Part shown: one piece after another, positions 53,286 to 64,000 of the stretch
How the letters are laid out: every line of letters begins with the position of its first letter
Numbering within the stretch: position 1 is the stretch's first letter
Source of the DNA: Casuarina equisetifolia
Lineage: Eukaryota; Streptophyta; Magnoliopsida; Fagales; Casuarinaceae
Length of the DNA stretch: 64,000 bases
NCBI GenBank assembly: GCA_028551475.1
Contig: CM052362.1
Span: forward strand, 1,062,166 to 1,126,165
Direction of reading: 5' to 3'
Program-made: the position numbers and the translations under genes
The notes under the pieces: model-generated
Told to the model about the DNA's origin: nothing
The model's database searches: none
Seen by the model: the letters and a program-made list of their open reading frames with translations, nothing else

Positions 53286-56200
53286 GAGTAGCAGCAAACT
53301 TTGACAGAAAAAGTACTTTTTACTCCCCTAAAAGAATGTCCACAGAAATTTTATAAGCAAATATTTGTTTCAATTCACTGCAAGGCACATGTACAAGGCA
53401 TTTTGCATTCTACATGTAAAGTAAATTGCTTCAAAAGCTGTTTAGAGAACACAGACGTACCAGCCACAATACTGCCGTTTCAAATGACCTATGGACAATT
53501 GCTGTTCAACACTGGAAGACGGCTGGCATGAGATTTGGAGTTTTTAGGTATTCAAAGGCACAATTGAAGGCACTTCTAGAGGCAGTCACGACAGTACCAC
53601 CATTAAGGATGCCGCCATTGCTGATGAAGCGTATAATTTCCAGAAAAGCTACTGCAAGAAGATAGGTAGCCTTTACACCTGCACAATGAATATAAAGGCA
53701 ATGTTTCCTTTGTCAAAATGGGTAAACAGTGAAATTCAATTCCCCCCCACCCCCCCAAAAAAAAAGAAAATCCAATTAAACCTATTTCCTCAAGATAAAA
53801 GGCATTATGAGTGAATTAGCAAACTGTTAATGAACAGAGAACTGCACTTCATTCAAAAAAAAAAAAAGTGGGTAATTTATCTTGCCTGAAATCGTGCTCA
53901 TTGCTGCAACATCAACTCGCCCTCCTAAAGCAGCAGAAAGAGCGGCTCTCTGGGTTACAGCAGCTTTCTCATTGCCACTCCCTCGACGGCTGCCTGGATT
54001 GTGAAGTGCATTGAGTTCTAGCTCATCTTCAAGCCATTTCACAGAGCTAACAACCTACGAAGAAAGAAATTCTCGCATTAAATGACAAATACAGGCATGT
54101 AGTTCCAATATGCAAATTATGTTCCCATTAAACAACCTAGTACAGAACCTAGCTATCAGTTTTACAAGATAGTCACTTAGCACATGAATCAACAATAAAA
54201 TGGTTTAGAAGCTCATTACTGAACCTTGGTCAAACCAAACAGGAAGTGGCAGGAACAACCCAACCTTAAGCTTTGCTAATAGTTAATAAAGTGGCTATGC
54301 TGATTCGCCAAACAAGGCATGAAAGTGATGAGCAGGGCATCGTCTGAATTGATGCCCACCTTGTCCCTTTTGCAGGCAGGAATAAGACTACCAATGGAAG
54401 ACAAACGTCAATGCATTGTTTCACATGCACCCATGGTGAAGTTCAAGTTTTCATAGGCAAGAAAAAATCAAATCGAGTATCCCACACAAGACACGATCAC
54501 TCCATGTGTCTATTTAGTGAGATTTTCCAAAAAGATGCCAGAACAAAGCAAACTATTCAGTGAGATGTGACAAGGGATAACAATAAAATAAAATTTAGCA
54601 TCCAAAACAACTTAGCATAATACTCCAAAAACCACCCAACCAAAGCAATTCCTTGATGCAACAAAGCATAAAGTGAGATACTCTACAACTCCCATATAAT
54701 ATATGGTATTAATAGGCACAAGTAAATGCAACTGTGTATAAGACGAGACAAAGTCACTCATGGACAGAAACCTATCAAAACTACAATCTAGCCAGATTGG
54801 GCATCCAAAAGAATTTCACACAAGTACTGCAAAACAGAAACCTTAAAAAGTAATTCCCATATTCCAAAAGACATTAATTGAGATAAAGAGAATCAAATGA
54901 AAAGATTCTAATTACTACCATGGAGAACAAAGAAGTATCACACAGAAAACTCTCCAAGATCAACTTACTAGTGGAGGAGTCCCTCGAGCAATAAGCCGAA
55001 CAGCAGAACACCACTGCACATTCCACATGTATGGGCCACCCACAGCTTGAAGAGCAATAGTACCCATGCTTCCCACGCTGTTCAGTGTACTGGATACAGG
55101 CTTTATTGGTACCTGAGTCTTCTGTATCGGAGGTGCTAAGCCAAAAAGAGCAATATAGAACCACAAGTTGCGAAATAGCTTCAAAAGTGAAGGTTCCACA
55201 TCTACAGTAGGATCAAAATCAGAGCATATTTCAGCAACCGCAGGAAGCAGAGGCCCCAGGAAATCTGCTCCACTCCTGAAACAGTAGTATCAGACATGAA
55301 GTCTCCATTATACAGCGAAATAACAAAAGTCAGGTAATTGAAATCAGTAATATATCACTAAAGCCCCTAAAGACTTGCACATGCTGTCATAAATCAAAAT
55401 TAGGAATCACAAGATGAGTCATCACCGCATCAATCAGCATGAATGTAATTATTAAGTAATACCTTCCACTTTTGGACTCAGCAGCCAGGCCTACATCTGA
55501 GCACAAAGATAGCAAGCGGTGACGATAATCTGAACGTAATTTTGTACTTGTAAGACCACTAGCAATCAGAAGAAATCCTGCAGGAAGAGTCTATAATGTG
55601 ATTGAACAAGTGAGTGCCCATTTGAGAAAATATAGAGTCAAGCAACTTAACAATATCAAGTACAGTTCACTTCATTAGAAAGAATACCTCAACACGTTCT
55701 GTTGTGGCTTCAGGTGCCACTGTTTTATTTTCAGCAGATCCTAGACTTGAGAGTTTACACAAGTAACTTCTTGTCATCAAAACCACTGTCTCACGATAAG
55801 ACTTCTCAAATCCTAGACTTGCAATGCGGGATACAGCATCAAGAAGCTGCAGTAATTTCAGAAAGAATAGTTGAGAAACCATGCAACTGATTCTGAAGAA
55901 GCAACAGCTATCTCAGTCTGTTGTATTGACCAATCAAAGGAATGGATAAATGATGCAGAATCCAGATCAGCAACTAAATAAATAGATAAAAGGATGTAGA
56001 ATGCACGTCAGCAGATGCATGCTCTGAAGACAGAGATTCCATACTCGGAGTCGCAATAAACTAGGAGTTGAAGCATCACCCTCTTCTAAGCTTTCAATGA
56101 AAAGAGGTAATATCGTATCCACCACTTCAGCCTTTTTGATGGCCACATTCACATCAGCTAGCAAGCGTATAACATTAAGTTGCACAACAGGAACTGTCTG

Positions 56201-58124
56201 TTTCTCTTTATCAACCTGTAATTAGTAAGGATTAAAGCAATCATGCAATGAAGTTAAGTACTAATCATAAAACTACCTCAGAACAAAAACCTCAAAGATC
56301 TTGATTTTCTACGCAATACTTCTTGTTGATCAAACAAATTTTCATCAGACTGCAGTATATAAAGGTATAGTAACTGTAAAATATAAGACCAACCTTTTCC
56401 TCATAATCATTTCGTTCACGTATACTTGAAGCCAATCCCATGACATATGTATCCACAGGAGCTCGCTCCTTTGTCCAGCAAGATTCAATTATCAGACAAC
56501 TCGTCTTCGTTACACTCTCAAACATTGCCCCCTGGCTACTGCCCCAGGTGTCAGCCTGTTACAATTACATTGTATAAAAGTAAAGCACAAATAAAAGGAG
56601 GAAAGATTACCACATTATGTGCAAAACAAATGTACCTGCGCACAAACAGCCAGTGCAATGGGTTTAAGACGGATGAGCAATACACGCAGCAGCTGTCCTC
56701 CTCGAGCCACGGCTATTTGTGCAACCCCTGCTAGCAAGGAACCAAAGAACTCTTCACAGGCTCTCAACTTGCGCCATACAGACAGCAAACACGCTTCAGT
56801 AGCATCAATCAACAGAGCAACTGCCTCGTGCACCAACCTCTTGGAGGATTTTCCATCCAATTCAAGTGTCCCAATGCTCTTAATTTTCAACTTGGCCACA
56901 GCCTGATAAACCAACAATTTTGTATTGATTCTAGCCTTCAAAAGCGCCCCTTGTTCATTCCAATCCCGCTTCCTTATCTGCACATACAACCAAAAATTCA
57001 ACCATCTCTCGCTCACTCTCCCTTCTCCTTAACAAATTTAATGCTGATTATCCCATGAACTATCTGCAAACCTACATCTAAGAAAGAACGCAACTTTCAA
57101 ATACGGCAAAATTGTAACATCCAAAACTCATTACCTTTAAGAAGACCGACGAAAATTGGAGCTGCTTCTTGGTGATCAACCTCACCTGCTCAAGAAGCCT
57201 GGAATCAATTTGGACCTTCTCCAAAATGTGGGCAATTAATTTGAACGCAATCTCTTGCTTCTCCAAGCTCTCCAAGGATTCTTCCTCGAACAAAGTGACG
57301 TGTTGCCTAAACATAGCTCCACCTCCATCGTTGAGACCCAAATTTAACTGATCAATTCCACTCTTCCACTGAATGCTACCTCCATTCATTACCACCGAAC
57401 CCTTGGACGACGTCACACTCATCAACTCGTCCCCAGCCCTCGAGCTCGACGTCGAACCGGACACGTGGCTCGCCTCATTCCCGGGACTTGCTTCACTCTC
57501 GTTTGGCTGGTAATGCTTCGCGCTCAATGGCGAGCTCTGCGCCGACGAGGTCTCAGAATTTACCGCCTGAGATTGCTCTCTCGGAGTGCCGGGAGCATGG
57601 ACCACGATCGCGAGCTGATCGAGGAGGCACGTGACCAACCTATCGGCGTCAGAGGGCAAGACCGGCAAGAAATTCTGCGACAAGGCCGTCAAGAAGACTC
57701 TTGAAATCCCCGAATTCTCACCAGTCGCGGTCAAAACAACGTCGCCGAAGGACTCTGCGACCTCGGCAGCGAAATCGGGCGACAATTCGGCAGCTTTAGA
57801 GACATAACTCAGGAAATCGGCAAAGAAAGAACCAATCGACTCGTTGGTGAAGGGTTGCGGCCAGAAAGACTGGGCAAACGAGGAGGGAACGGAACGCAGG
57901 AACTCAAGGACGAGCACTTTGGGTCGGGGATCCGAGGAATCGGAGCATTTAGAGAGGAATCGAGCCACGGAGAGAACGGCATTGAGCTGAGAGCGCGAGA
58001 CCCGAGGAGATCCGGATGCAAGCAAGTCAGGTTGGGGGCAGCGGTTGCACATCCAGGCCAGCTTCTCGGAGAATTGGGCCGGGTTCCGCGCCACCAGGTC
58101 GCAGAGCTCCGTGAAGGCCTCCAT
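46583..58124 (-). pseudogene. PI4KA1 copy 2, lacking the kinase exons and carrying nonsense and frameshift lesions
   Basis: This is nearly identical to 17567-29152 of the complete gene. Exons 1-20 are present and exons 21-26 are absent; the break is in intron 20. About 1650 codons of helical N-terminal sequence remain and the whole catalytic domain (IFK lysine, DRHNGN, DFG) is missing. Three further lesions are visible. In exon 13 the Trp codon of FIWTW is TGA at 51191-51193 (TGG in copy 1). In exon 15 one base is lost at about 48965, shifting the frame after GSSII. At exon 20 a small deletion near 46756-46765 removes the acceptor. The promoter side is intact, so transcription is possible. 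At most a truncated, kinase-dead product or small RNAs could result; I treat it as a pseudogene. Confidence 0.93.
53198..53283. repeat. Expanded (GA)n microsatellite in PI4KA1 copy 2
   Basis: This nearly pure GA/GGGA tract of about 85 bp lies in the intron following exon 10-equivalent sequence. The same site in the complete gene (24184-24213) has only about 30 bp. It is useful as a length marker to tell the two copies apart. Confidence 0.9.
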
Positions 58125-58690
58125 TTCTTGGAATCAAATCCCAGACTCTAAAACGAAGAAGCGAAGACGTTAGGGCTTTCACTCATTGCCGGTAACCTTC
58201 TTCACATCCCTCATCTCGGCAACGTCGCTGGTGTGGCTCGGGTCCTCGGCATTCGCTTTCTTCTTCTTCTTCTTCTTCTTCTTTTACTTATGTAAATCCG
58301 AATGCGAGAGACTCTCCTATTGGTTTTTACGAGGGGAACCTCTCTGTCGCGCCTCTTGGAATTTCGACTGTTTATTGTTACAAACTTCAAGAAAAATAAA
58401 GAGGCACGCACTAATTTTATAATTCCATATCTTACCCATGTAACATATTATCACACTAATTTTACATAGTTAATAGCGTCTGTCCCTATCCTGCCCCTTG
58501 ATCGAGACGTCGTCGTACGGCGAGTTGGCTGGGCCCGTGGAGCGTTGGTAGACAGTTGGGTCTGTACCTATATTACTTATGGATATTTTATTATCGGTAT
58601 CCAAAGAGGAAATCTGGACGGCCTCTGCATTCCTTTCGACGACGTCGCTATCTACTTTTTTTTAAAGCTTATTTATTTTTATTGAAGTTA
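58125..58690 (-). promoter_or_regulatory. Duplicated PI4KA1 5' leader and upstream region
   Basis: This matches 29153-29700 closely, including the CTT-rich leader (longer here) and the 'gacgtcgtcgtacgg' block. It differs by small indels, one adding about 13 bp near 58548. It is the upstream region of the truncated PI4KA1 copy. Confidence 0.5.
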
Positions 58691-58696
58691 ATATAA

Positions 58697-58739
<43 letters not shown>
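58697..58739. repeat. (TAA)n microsatellite at the block-duplication edge
   Basis: There are about 14 TAA units here against two or three at the corresponding position near 29697. High identity between the two PI4KA1-containing blocks stops here. Confidence 0.9.
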
Positions 58740-59449
58740 TGACAGTGGTACTACTCAATCCTTTAATTGGGCTAGATTTCACTAGTCCTTTAACTAGATT
58801 CGGCTACTCTTTCTATGAAATTGATCTTTAAGATAAAACTTAAGACCATAATATCAAAACCAAACGGCAACTCAAACTAATAAGTTTGCCATTGTTATTT
58901 CTTAGTGTGAGATAGGCACCCGAAACTATCCGATAACACTTGCAATTACCATCTTAATGTGAAGTGGGCAATAGACGAACCCTTAGTATGGGCTGGCAGG
59001 AAGGTCAACCCACATGAAGGGCAACGTCCAAGTAGGTGACAGTAGTGTAGGTAGATCATCCTTAAGTGACATGTGCTTTGATAAGCTAACTACTCCATGA
59101 GTTGTAGGCCCAAAGGGGGGTTAACCAGCAGCCCTTAAAAGTCCTATCCTCTAATTACCAGTCTCGCAAAACCACATAGAAACACAATAGTATAAAGACT
59201 ATAAACAATATAGTATAAACACAATAGTATAAAGACTATAAACAATATAGTATAAACACAATAGTATAATGACTATAAACAATAGTTCGATAATTGAAAG
59301 CCAACAAAATAACAGTTCAGTGCATCCAGCATCCAAAACCAGCAATACTAAAATTCATGGCCTATCCTCTAATTAGTCAAAAGAGCTCTGGTCTGATTTC
59401 ACTGGACACTTGCACAGGCATGCACGGGTACTCACTCAACCAAATTAGT
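58740..59449. other. Intergenic region 3' of VGL copy 3, with a 37-bp triple repeat
   Basis: No gene is seen. It is related to 29707-30473 at lower identity than the block to its left. At about 59182-59285 a 37-bp unit (beginning acacaatagtataaag) occurs three times, at 59182, 59219 and 59256; VGL copy 1 has a single unit at about 30314. The repeat is probably in or near the VGL copy 3 3' UTR. Confidence 0.6.
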
Positions 59450-62400
59450 CTAACTCCACAAGATCTTCAGAAGCTCATATAACGCGTGTGATGCCCCTAG
59501 TACTGCAGCTTTTCCTGCAGCTTTTCCTGCATCACGAGAATATTTTTTCATCTTTTCGCCTATTTCCTTGATACACTCATGAATAACAACGAGCGCCACT
59601 ATGAATGCTTGATCAATGTCTGGACAGATTTTCACCACAATTATGTCCTTATTGGTCGAGTCACCTTCTGGAACCGCCTTCTTATGCATCTGCAAATTCA
59701 ATATCAATCAGCAATGTTAATTTGAAATTCTCTTTTCAAGTACTAGTCTATAGTGTCAACCATTACTTACACATGTTAAATCATGCTTAATTAGTTGAGT
59801 ACAAGAAGAATAGAAAGCCCTACCTCAGCAACTTTTTTGGAAGATTCTCTTCTATAGATAACGGACTTGTTTCCAGACCGACTTTCTTCCATCCTAAAAT
59901 CGATATCTTTTTCCTCTTTGTTTCCTGCCAAGAACACAACTAACTCGGTCTTCTCTCCAATCACTTCAGGTCGCCTGACGCTAAAAATTGGAATACCCTC
60001 CTTGGCGCTCTTTCCCTTATAAACCACCCATCTCCCATGTAAAGAGGGAAACTGCACAAACGCCACAATTTTTTTTTTTTTTTTAACGTACAATAATAAG
60101 CATTCATAAACCATAGCAATTAACTAATATTAGCCAATAATAACAAAAGTTAGCCTATATAATCCAAACCTGCTTTTTAATATGAACAACGGTATCTCTA
60201 TTCTTATCAACCAGAACTCCGCCAGGTGTTATGCCCTTTTCTTGTTGGAATTTGAAAGTGACAGTGCCCTTAGAACCTCTGACAACGAAGTTTGAGGTGC
60301 TCTCTGCCTCTCTAATAATCGCAAGTTCTACCGTAGAAGGACGACAATACTGGGGGCCAATGACTAAAGCACAATCACCAGAAGCGCCAGAACTAGAAGC
60401 ACCATCAGCGCCAGAACTAGAAGCACCGGCAGCGCCAGAACTAGAAGCACCAAATTCTGAAAGCAAACTTAGCAGGGATTTATTTAGTTCAGGACACAGA
60501 CAAAGAAGCCCCTCATCCCTGCCACAACCAACAAGAAAACGTGAGAATTTTGCAGTATGCCAAAATAAGTTATGCATGATAAAGTCGTTCAGAAGGAAAC
60601 TAACCCAGTTATGGTAAGCACTTACCTCAATTTTACGAAGCAAGAACTGCAATCGCTGATGATAAGATCTTTAAATTCATTCTCCACAGTCTACAAACAC
60701 AAACAGTAGGATCATGTACTTACTCCAAAAACAATTTCCATTAAGGACAGAATTAGATTACCATTTCACATACCGTAGGATCACTGGGGTTCGAAGCGCG
60801 AAGAATATCACTTAAGAACACCATAGAACGCCCCATAGCATTTATGCTTGGTAACCTAAGATAGTTGGGAAAAATCAATCAGAAGAAGAACAAAAGTGCT
60901 GTTTATAATCATACATCAAGCCCCAGAATAGGCACTAATAGAGTGGCAGAAAACAATACCAATGACAAACCATCACCTTAAACTTTTGATCTCAGTTGCG
61001 ATTATCTCTTCAAGCATCCTTGCAGAATTGCTAGGCAGTCCACATTCCAGATGGGTTACAGGTGGTGTAAATGTTGGATCTGCATCTAAAAAATATTCGG
61101 GAAATTCTACGCCGTAGCACTGCCATTCATTCAACCCAAAACTGTGATTACTCCTTTAGGGTACGCCAGATTCAGAAATAACTTTTCCATGAATAAGCAC
61201 TCAAAATTTTTTTCCTTTTTTTTTTTTTTTGACGTAAAAGGAGGAAAATGAAATTCAGGGATATTTATAGTCCTCAGGGAGCTAAAGCATTTTTTAGGTC
61301 AGTGTCTAAAACAGTAGGTACAACAAAATGAAGATCAATCGCCAATGCATTTTCTTGATTAGTGAAGCAAATATTATCGGTGACATTACTGATAAACTCA
61401 GCCCCACCCTTAAATCCCACTATGTCATTGATTATTAGATGAAGTTGTTTCTAGTTGAACTAATGTCACAGCCCAAAAAGTGCACCATGAAATCTGCTAG
61501 ATACAAAACCAGTATTATGGTAAGACATGTAAACCTATTATCAATTGTTGTAATAGAATGAGAAGGATTCAAAGTAATGGACCCAACCATTTAGCATTCC
61601 AAAGTCAATATAAAACCAGGCATGAAAGAATCATCAATCGTAACTATTTGAATTTAAAAAGCTACATGCCTACCCTTATTTTCTTATATGCATCATAGTA
61701 CTGAGGATGTTCTCCTCCATCACCCCCAAAAGCCTTTTGCCAAGAGTCAAGCAATGCGAAGATTTTTTCCCCCACTAGCGTATGTTTCTGCAAAATATAT
61801 TCGCACAAGAACTTTACAGGTGGGAGAGAGGAGAAAGAAAAGAGAAAGCAAAAAGAAGGAGCAAACTGAAAAAACTACTAGAGGGAGCATGAAAAAAATA
61901 TGTCAATCGCCAAAATGAAAATTTTCAACAGCTGTAATTGCTGAATAAAGTATGGGTATCGAATATCCAGCATAGAAAGACAATAAAAAGATATACTGAA
62001 AATGTGAACATATCTGATATGCCACTCTTCTCATATCATCAAACTCATGATCAATACTCAAGTTCAACATAATTAATTAAGTTTATCTCAGGTTCAATAA
62101 GGCCACAGAACATACTGCTCTTCATGGAAAATCAAACCATTGCTCAAATAGACAGATCTTCTTTGTTACACTCCATCATCATTGCACGGTGATTGCACAA
62201 TCCATGATAATTTTTCATGAAGGACCCCTGGCCTCCAGGTGCAGGGGCCCAAAACTTTTAAGTTAGTATCCCTACCTTTACATACTTATCAGTGTGTAAG
62301 GCTACAAGCACGTGTTCTAGATAACAAGGATCGCTTATTAAATTAACCCACTAAAAGAGAAAATTAAACCTGTGGGCAGGGCTTGCAAAAAGCAGATGGG

Positions 62401-63830
62401 TGGAACTAGTCATTCTAATTACCTACAAATTAACTTCAATAAAAACTACCGTTCAGGCATGCAAGTTAAGGACCATGCATCTCATGTTGAATGCCAACCA
62501 AAACAAGTATGAGACCTACCTTCTTCTTGAAAATTTTGATCATCGTGTCCAATATTTTTTTCTCACCAATTTGAGAATGAAAAGAATCACCATAGATTTT
62601 AACCATCATGTCCAATAGCTGCAACAGAAGTTCCACACACAATTAATCCATCAAGAAATTTTCTGCATAAAAGTAGCCGAAGTTCTTCAAAAAGAAACCA
62701 AAAACAAAAGAGTACCTACATGAATAGATGAAATTTGAGTTTCGATATTGTGGAATAAGTTGAAATTATTCAAATAAAAGAAAAGGGTCCCAACCAAAAA
62801 GTACCATCAAAGAGAAAAATTGAACTTTTGGAATCTTATGCTGCAATCTTGTCTTCACAGCTTTGACAACCTCTTTAGCCTGCCTGAGAATCAAACGCAT
62901 TACCCTCAGTAAAATAGCATAAATATTATCGCGATCTTCCAAATAAAAACATTCTGAATTTTTCTAAAAAAGGAAAGGGAAAAAAGAGGTGGAACTAATT
63001 CCGAAGTTCAACAGAATTCCACGCCGTTTCAAAGAAAAATAATTTATAAATTAATTTTCACAACAAAGACACAAAAAAGAAAGAAGAAGTCTTTTTGCTT
63101 CACTATCGCTGTTTTATCGCTGTCTTTGTCCAGTCTGTTTAACTAAATGCCAGCATAAAGAAAAGAGAAGCGCCTTACAGCATAAACCACTAATAATTTT
63201 ATTGCATCCAGTCCTTCAGAGGTCTGCTATTTCGATAAAAAAAAAATTGATAAGAAGCTCTAAACATCCAAACTGTTAGTGCCCTGTTCCGAAGAACCCA
63301 TAACTGATCTGCTTAGTGACTGGGTAAGAGGCTTTACTGTCAGAAACCATGTAAAGGGATAATTCTTTCGATAATCCTTCTCCCTGTATTGACAAGCAAG
63401 CTAGGGAACTGAATGTTTTCTTTGAGGGAAAAAAGAACCTCCTTGAAACATAAGCTTTGTTGATTCAAAAGTTAGGCTTACTCAGTTGGGAGCGCAGAAG
63501 ACCTATTGGGAGTGGGTGTTTATGAGAAAGACAAAGAGAAAAAAGAAAAAAAAAAAAAAAAAAAAAAAAAACCTCCACAAAAACAGAAAACGGAAAAAAG
63601 AAAAAGTTTCACGAAAACAAAACAAAAGAAAAATCGCAGCTCGCCTCTGGCCCGCGATTTGAGTTGACGGAACCCTAGACTGAATCAACGTCAAGGTGAA
63701 CTTACTTATGATTTGAGTTGAACGAACTGCAGATAGCGATGATCTCAGTCCAATCGGGACTACCATCGCTTGTTGCATTCTCCACCGCCACAGTTGGCGA
63801 AGCAGAGGACGACGCCAAGACTTGTTGCAT
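59450..63830 (-). CDS. VHS-GAT-LOR fusion protein (VGL), copy 3
   Basis: I model ten exons: 63830-63706, 62883-62805, 62618-62520, 61787-61674, 61119-60977, 60855-60774, 60690-60626, 60518-60170, 60051-59824 and 59689-59450. They sum to 1524 nt (507 aa), all in phase with GT-AG junctions. The VHS domain is about residues 15-139 ([40 protein letters not shown]). The GAT-like region is about 180-260 (LPSINAMG, SDILRASNPSDP, LCLCPELNKSLLSLLSEF), with exon 7 shortened by a new donor. A GASSSGA-type linker follows, and LOR spans about 288-460 (VIGPQYCRPSTVEL, GRWVVYKGKS, ELVVFLAGNKEEKDIDF, IDQAFIVALVVI). The C-terminus is a basic, Ala-rich, probably helical tail ending KILWS, unlike the acidic tail of copy 2. 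The role is inferred as for copy 2: endosomal or plasma-membrane cargo sorting with a tubby-like lipid-binding or defence module. Confidence 0.85.
60383..60454 (-). repeat. 24-bp coding repeat (three units) in the VGL copy 3 linker
   Basis: Three direct 24-bp units encode GASSSGAA, GASSSGAD and GASSSGAS between the GAT and LOR domains. Copy 2 has a Pro-rich linker of similar length here and copy 1 has almost none. The length stays a multiple of three, so the linker can vary without breaking the frame. Confidence 0.9.
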
Positions 63831-64000
63831 CTCCGTCTTCAGGGCCGCTCTCTCTCCCTCTGTCTCTGTCTCTGTGTGTCTCTGCGTCTTACCGACACAC
63901 CAAGCCTCGGATCGCTTGCTTTTTGCACTCTGAACTTCCCAAGTGGGTTACTAGAGTCCAAACGACCACTACACTGTCAAGTCCTACCACTTCACAACTC
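63831..64000 (-). promoter_or_regulatory. VGL copy 3 5' leader
   Basis: A CT/TCTG-rich tract at about 63848-63885 lies just upstream of the ATG, comparable to the CT tract 5' of VGL copy 1. The window ends before the promoter is complete. Confidence 0.35.

Larger units (their letters stand above)
46583..58690. repeat. Young duplicated block (partner of 17567-29700)
   Basis: This 12-kb direct copy, about 29 kb to the right of its source, includes PI4KA1 exons 1-20 and the upstream region. Simple repeats have already diverged: the GA tract at 53198-53283 is much longer than at 24184-24213, the CTT tract at 58257-58283 is longer than at 29281, and a (TAA)n tract of about 14 units at 58697-58739 sits at the right edge. 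Confidence 0.88.

Overview
The window is nuclear DNA of a flowering plant, most likely a eudicot. It is AT-rich, its genes have many short exons with GT-AG introns, and every protein I recognise has a close land-plant counterpart. I cannot name the species. All recognised genes lie on the minus strand. The only plus-strand coding remnant is a decayed LINE.

Layout: (1) 1-1.16 kb is non-coding, with an old direct repeat. (2) 1.16-13.2 kb is a tandem duplication with a unit of about 6 kb. Each unit carries a complete seven-exon gene for RNA polymerase III subunit RPC8 (201 aa each). (3) 14.37-29.15 kb is a complete 26-exon phosphatidylinositol 4-kinase alpha gene (PI4KA1, 2033 aa by my exon model). 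(4) 30.5-63.8 kb holds three tandem copies of a gene joining three modules in one reading frame: an N-terminal VHS domain, a GAT domain (together the TOM1-like/TOL ubiquitin-cargo sorting core), and a C-terminal LURP-one-related (LOR, tubby-like) domain. I call it VGL. Copy 1 (30.5-35.5 kb) is dead, broken by a TRIM retrotransposon, splice-site loss and frameshifts. Copy 2 (40.9-45.4 kb, 542 aa) and copy 3 (59.45-63.83 kb, 507 aa) are open from end to end.

PI4KA1 pieces are interleaved with the VGL copies. An old exon-1 fragment lies at 35.85-36.25 kb. A young, nearly identical copy lies at 46.58-58.12 kb; it lacks the kinase-domain exons and carries a nonsense codon and a frameshift. The locus therefore looks like repeated [PI4KA1 + VGL] units that were later rearranged.

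The main item of interest is the VHS-GAT-LOR architecture. TOL proteins sort ubiquitinated plasma-membrane cargo, LOR proteins (LURP1) are linked to defence against oomycetes, and PI4K-alpha makes plasma-membrane PI4P, so a role of VGL in membrane traffic or immunity is plausible but inferred. Between VGL copies the exons have changed more than the neighbouring introns, mostly by amino-acid-changing substitutions.
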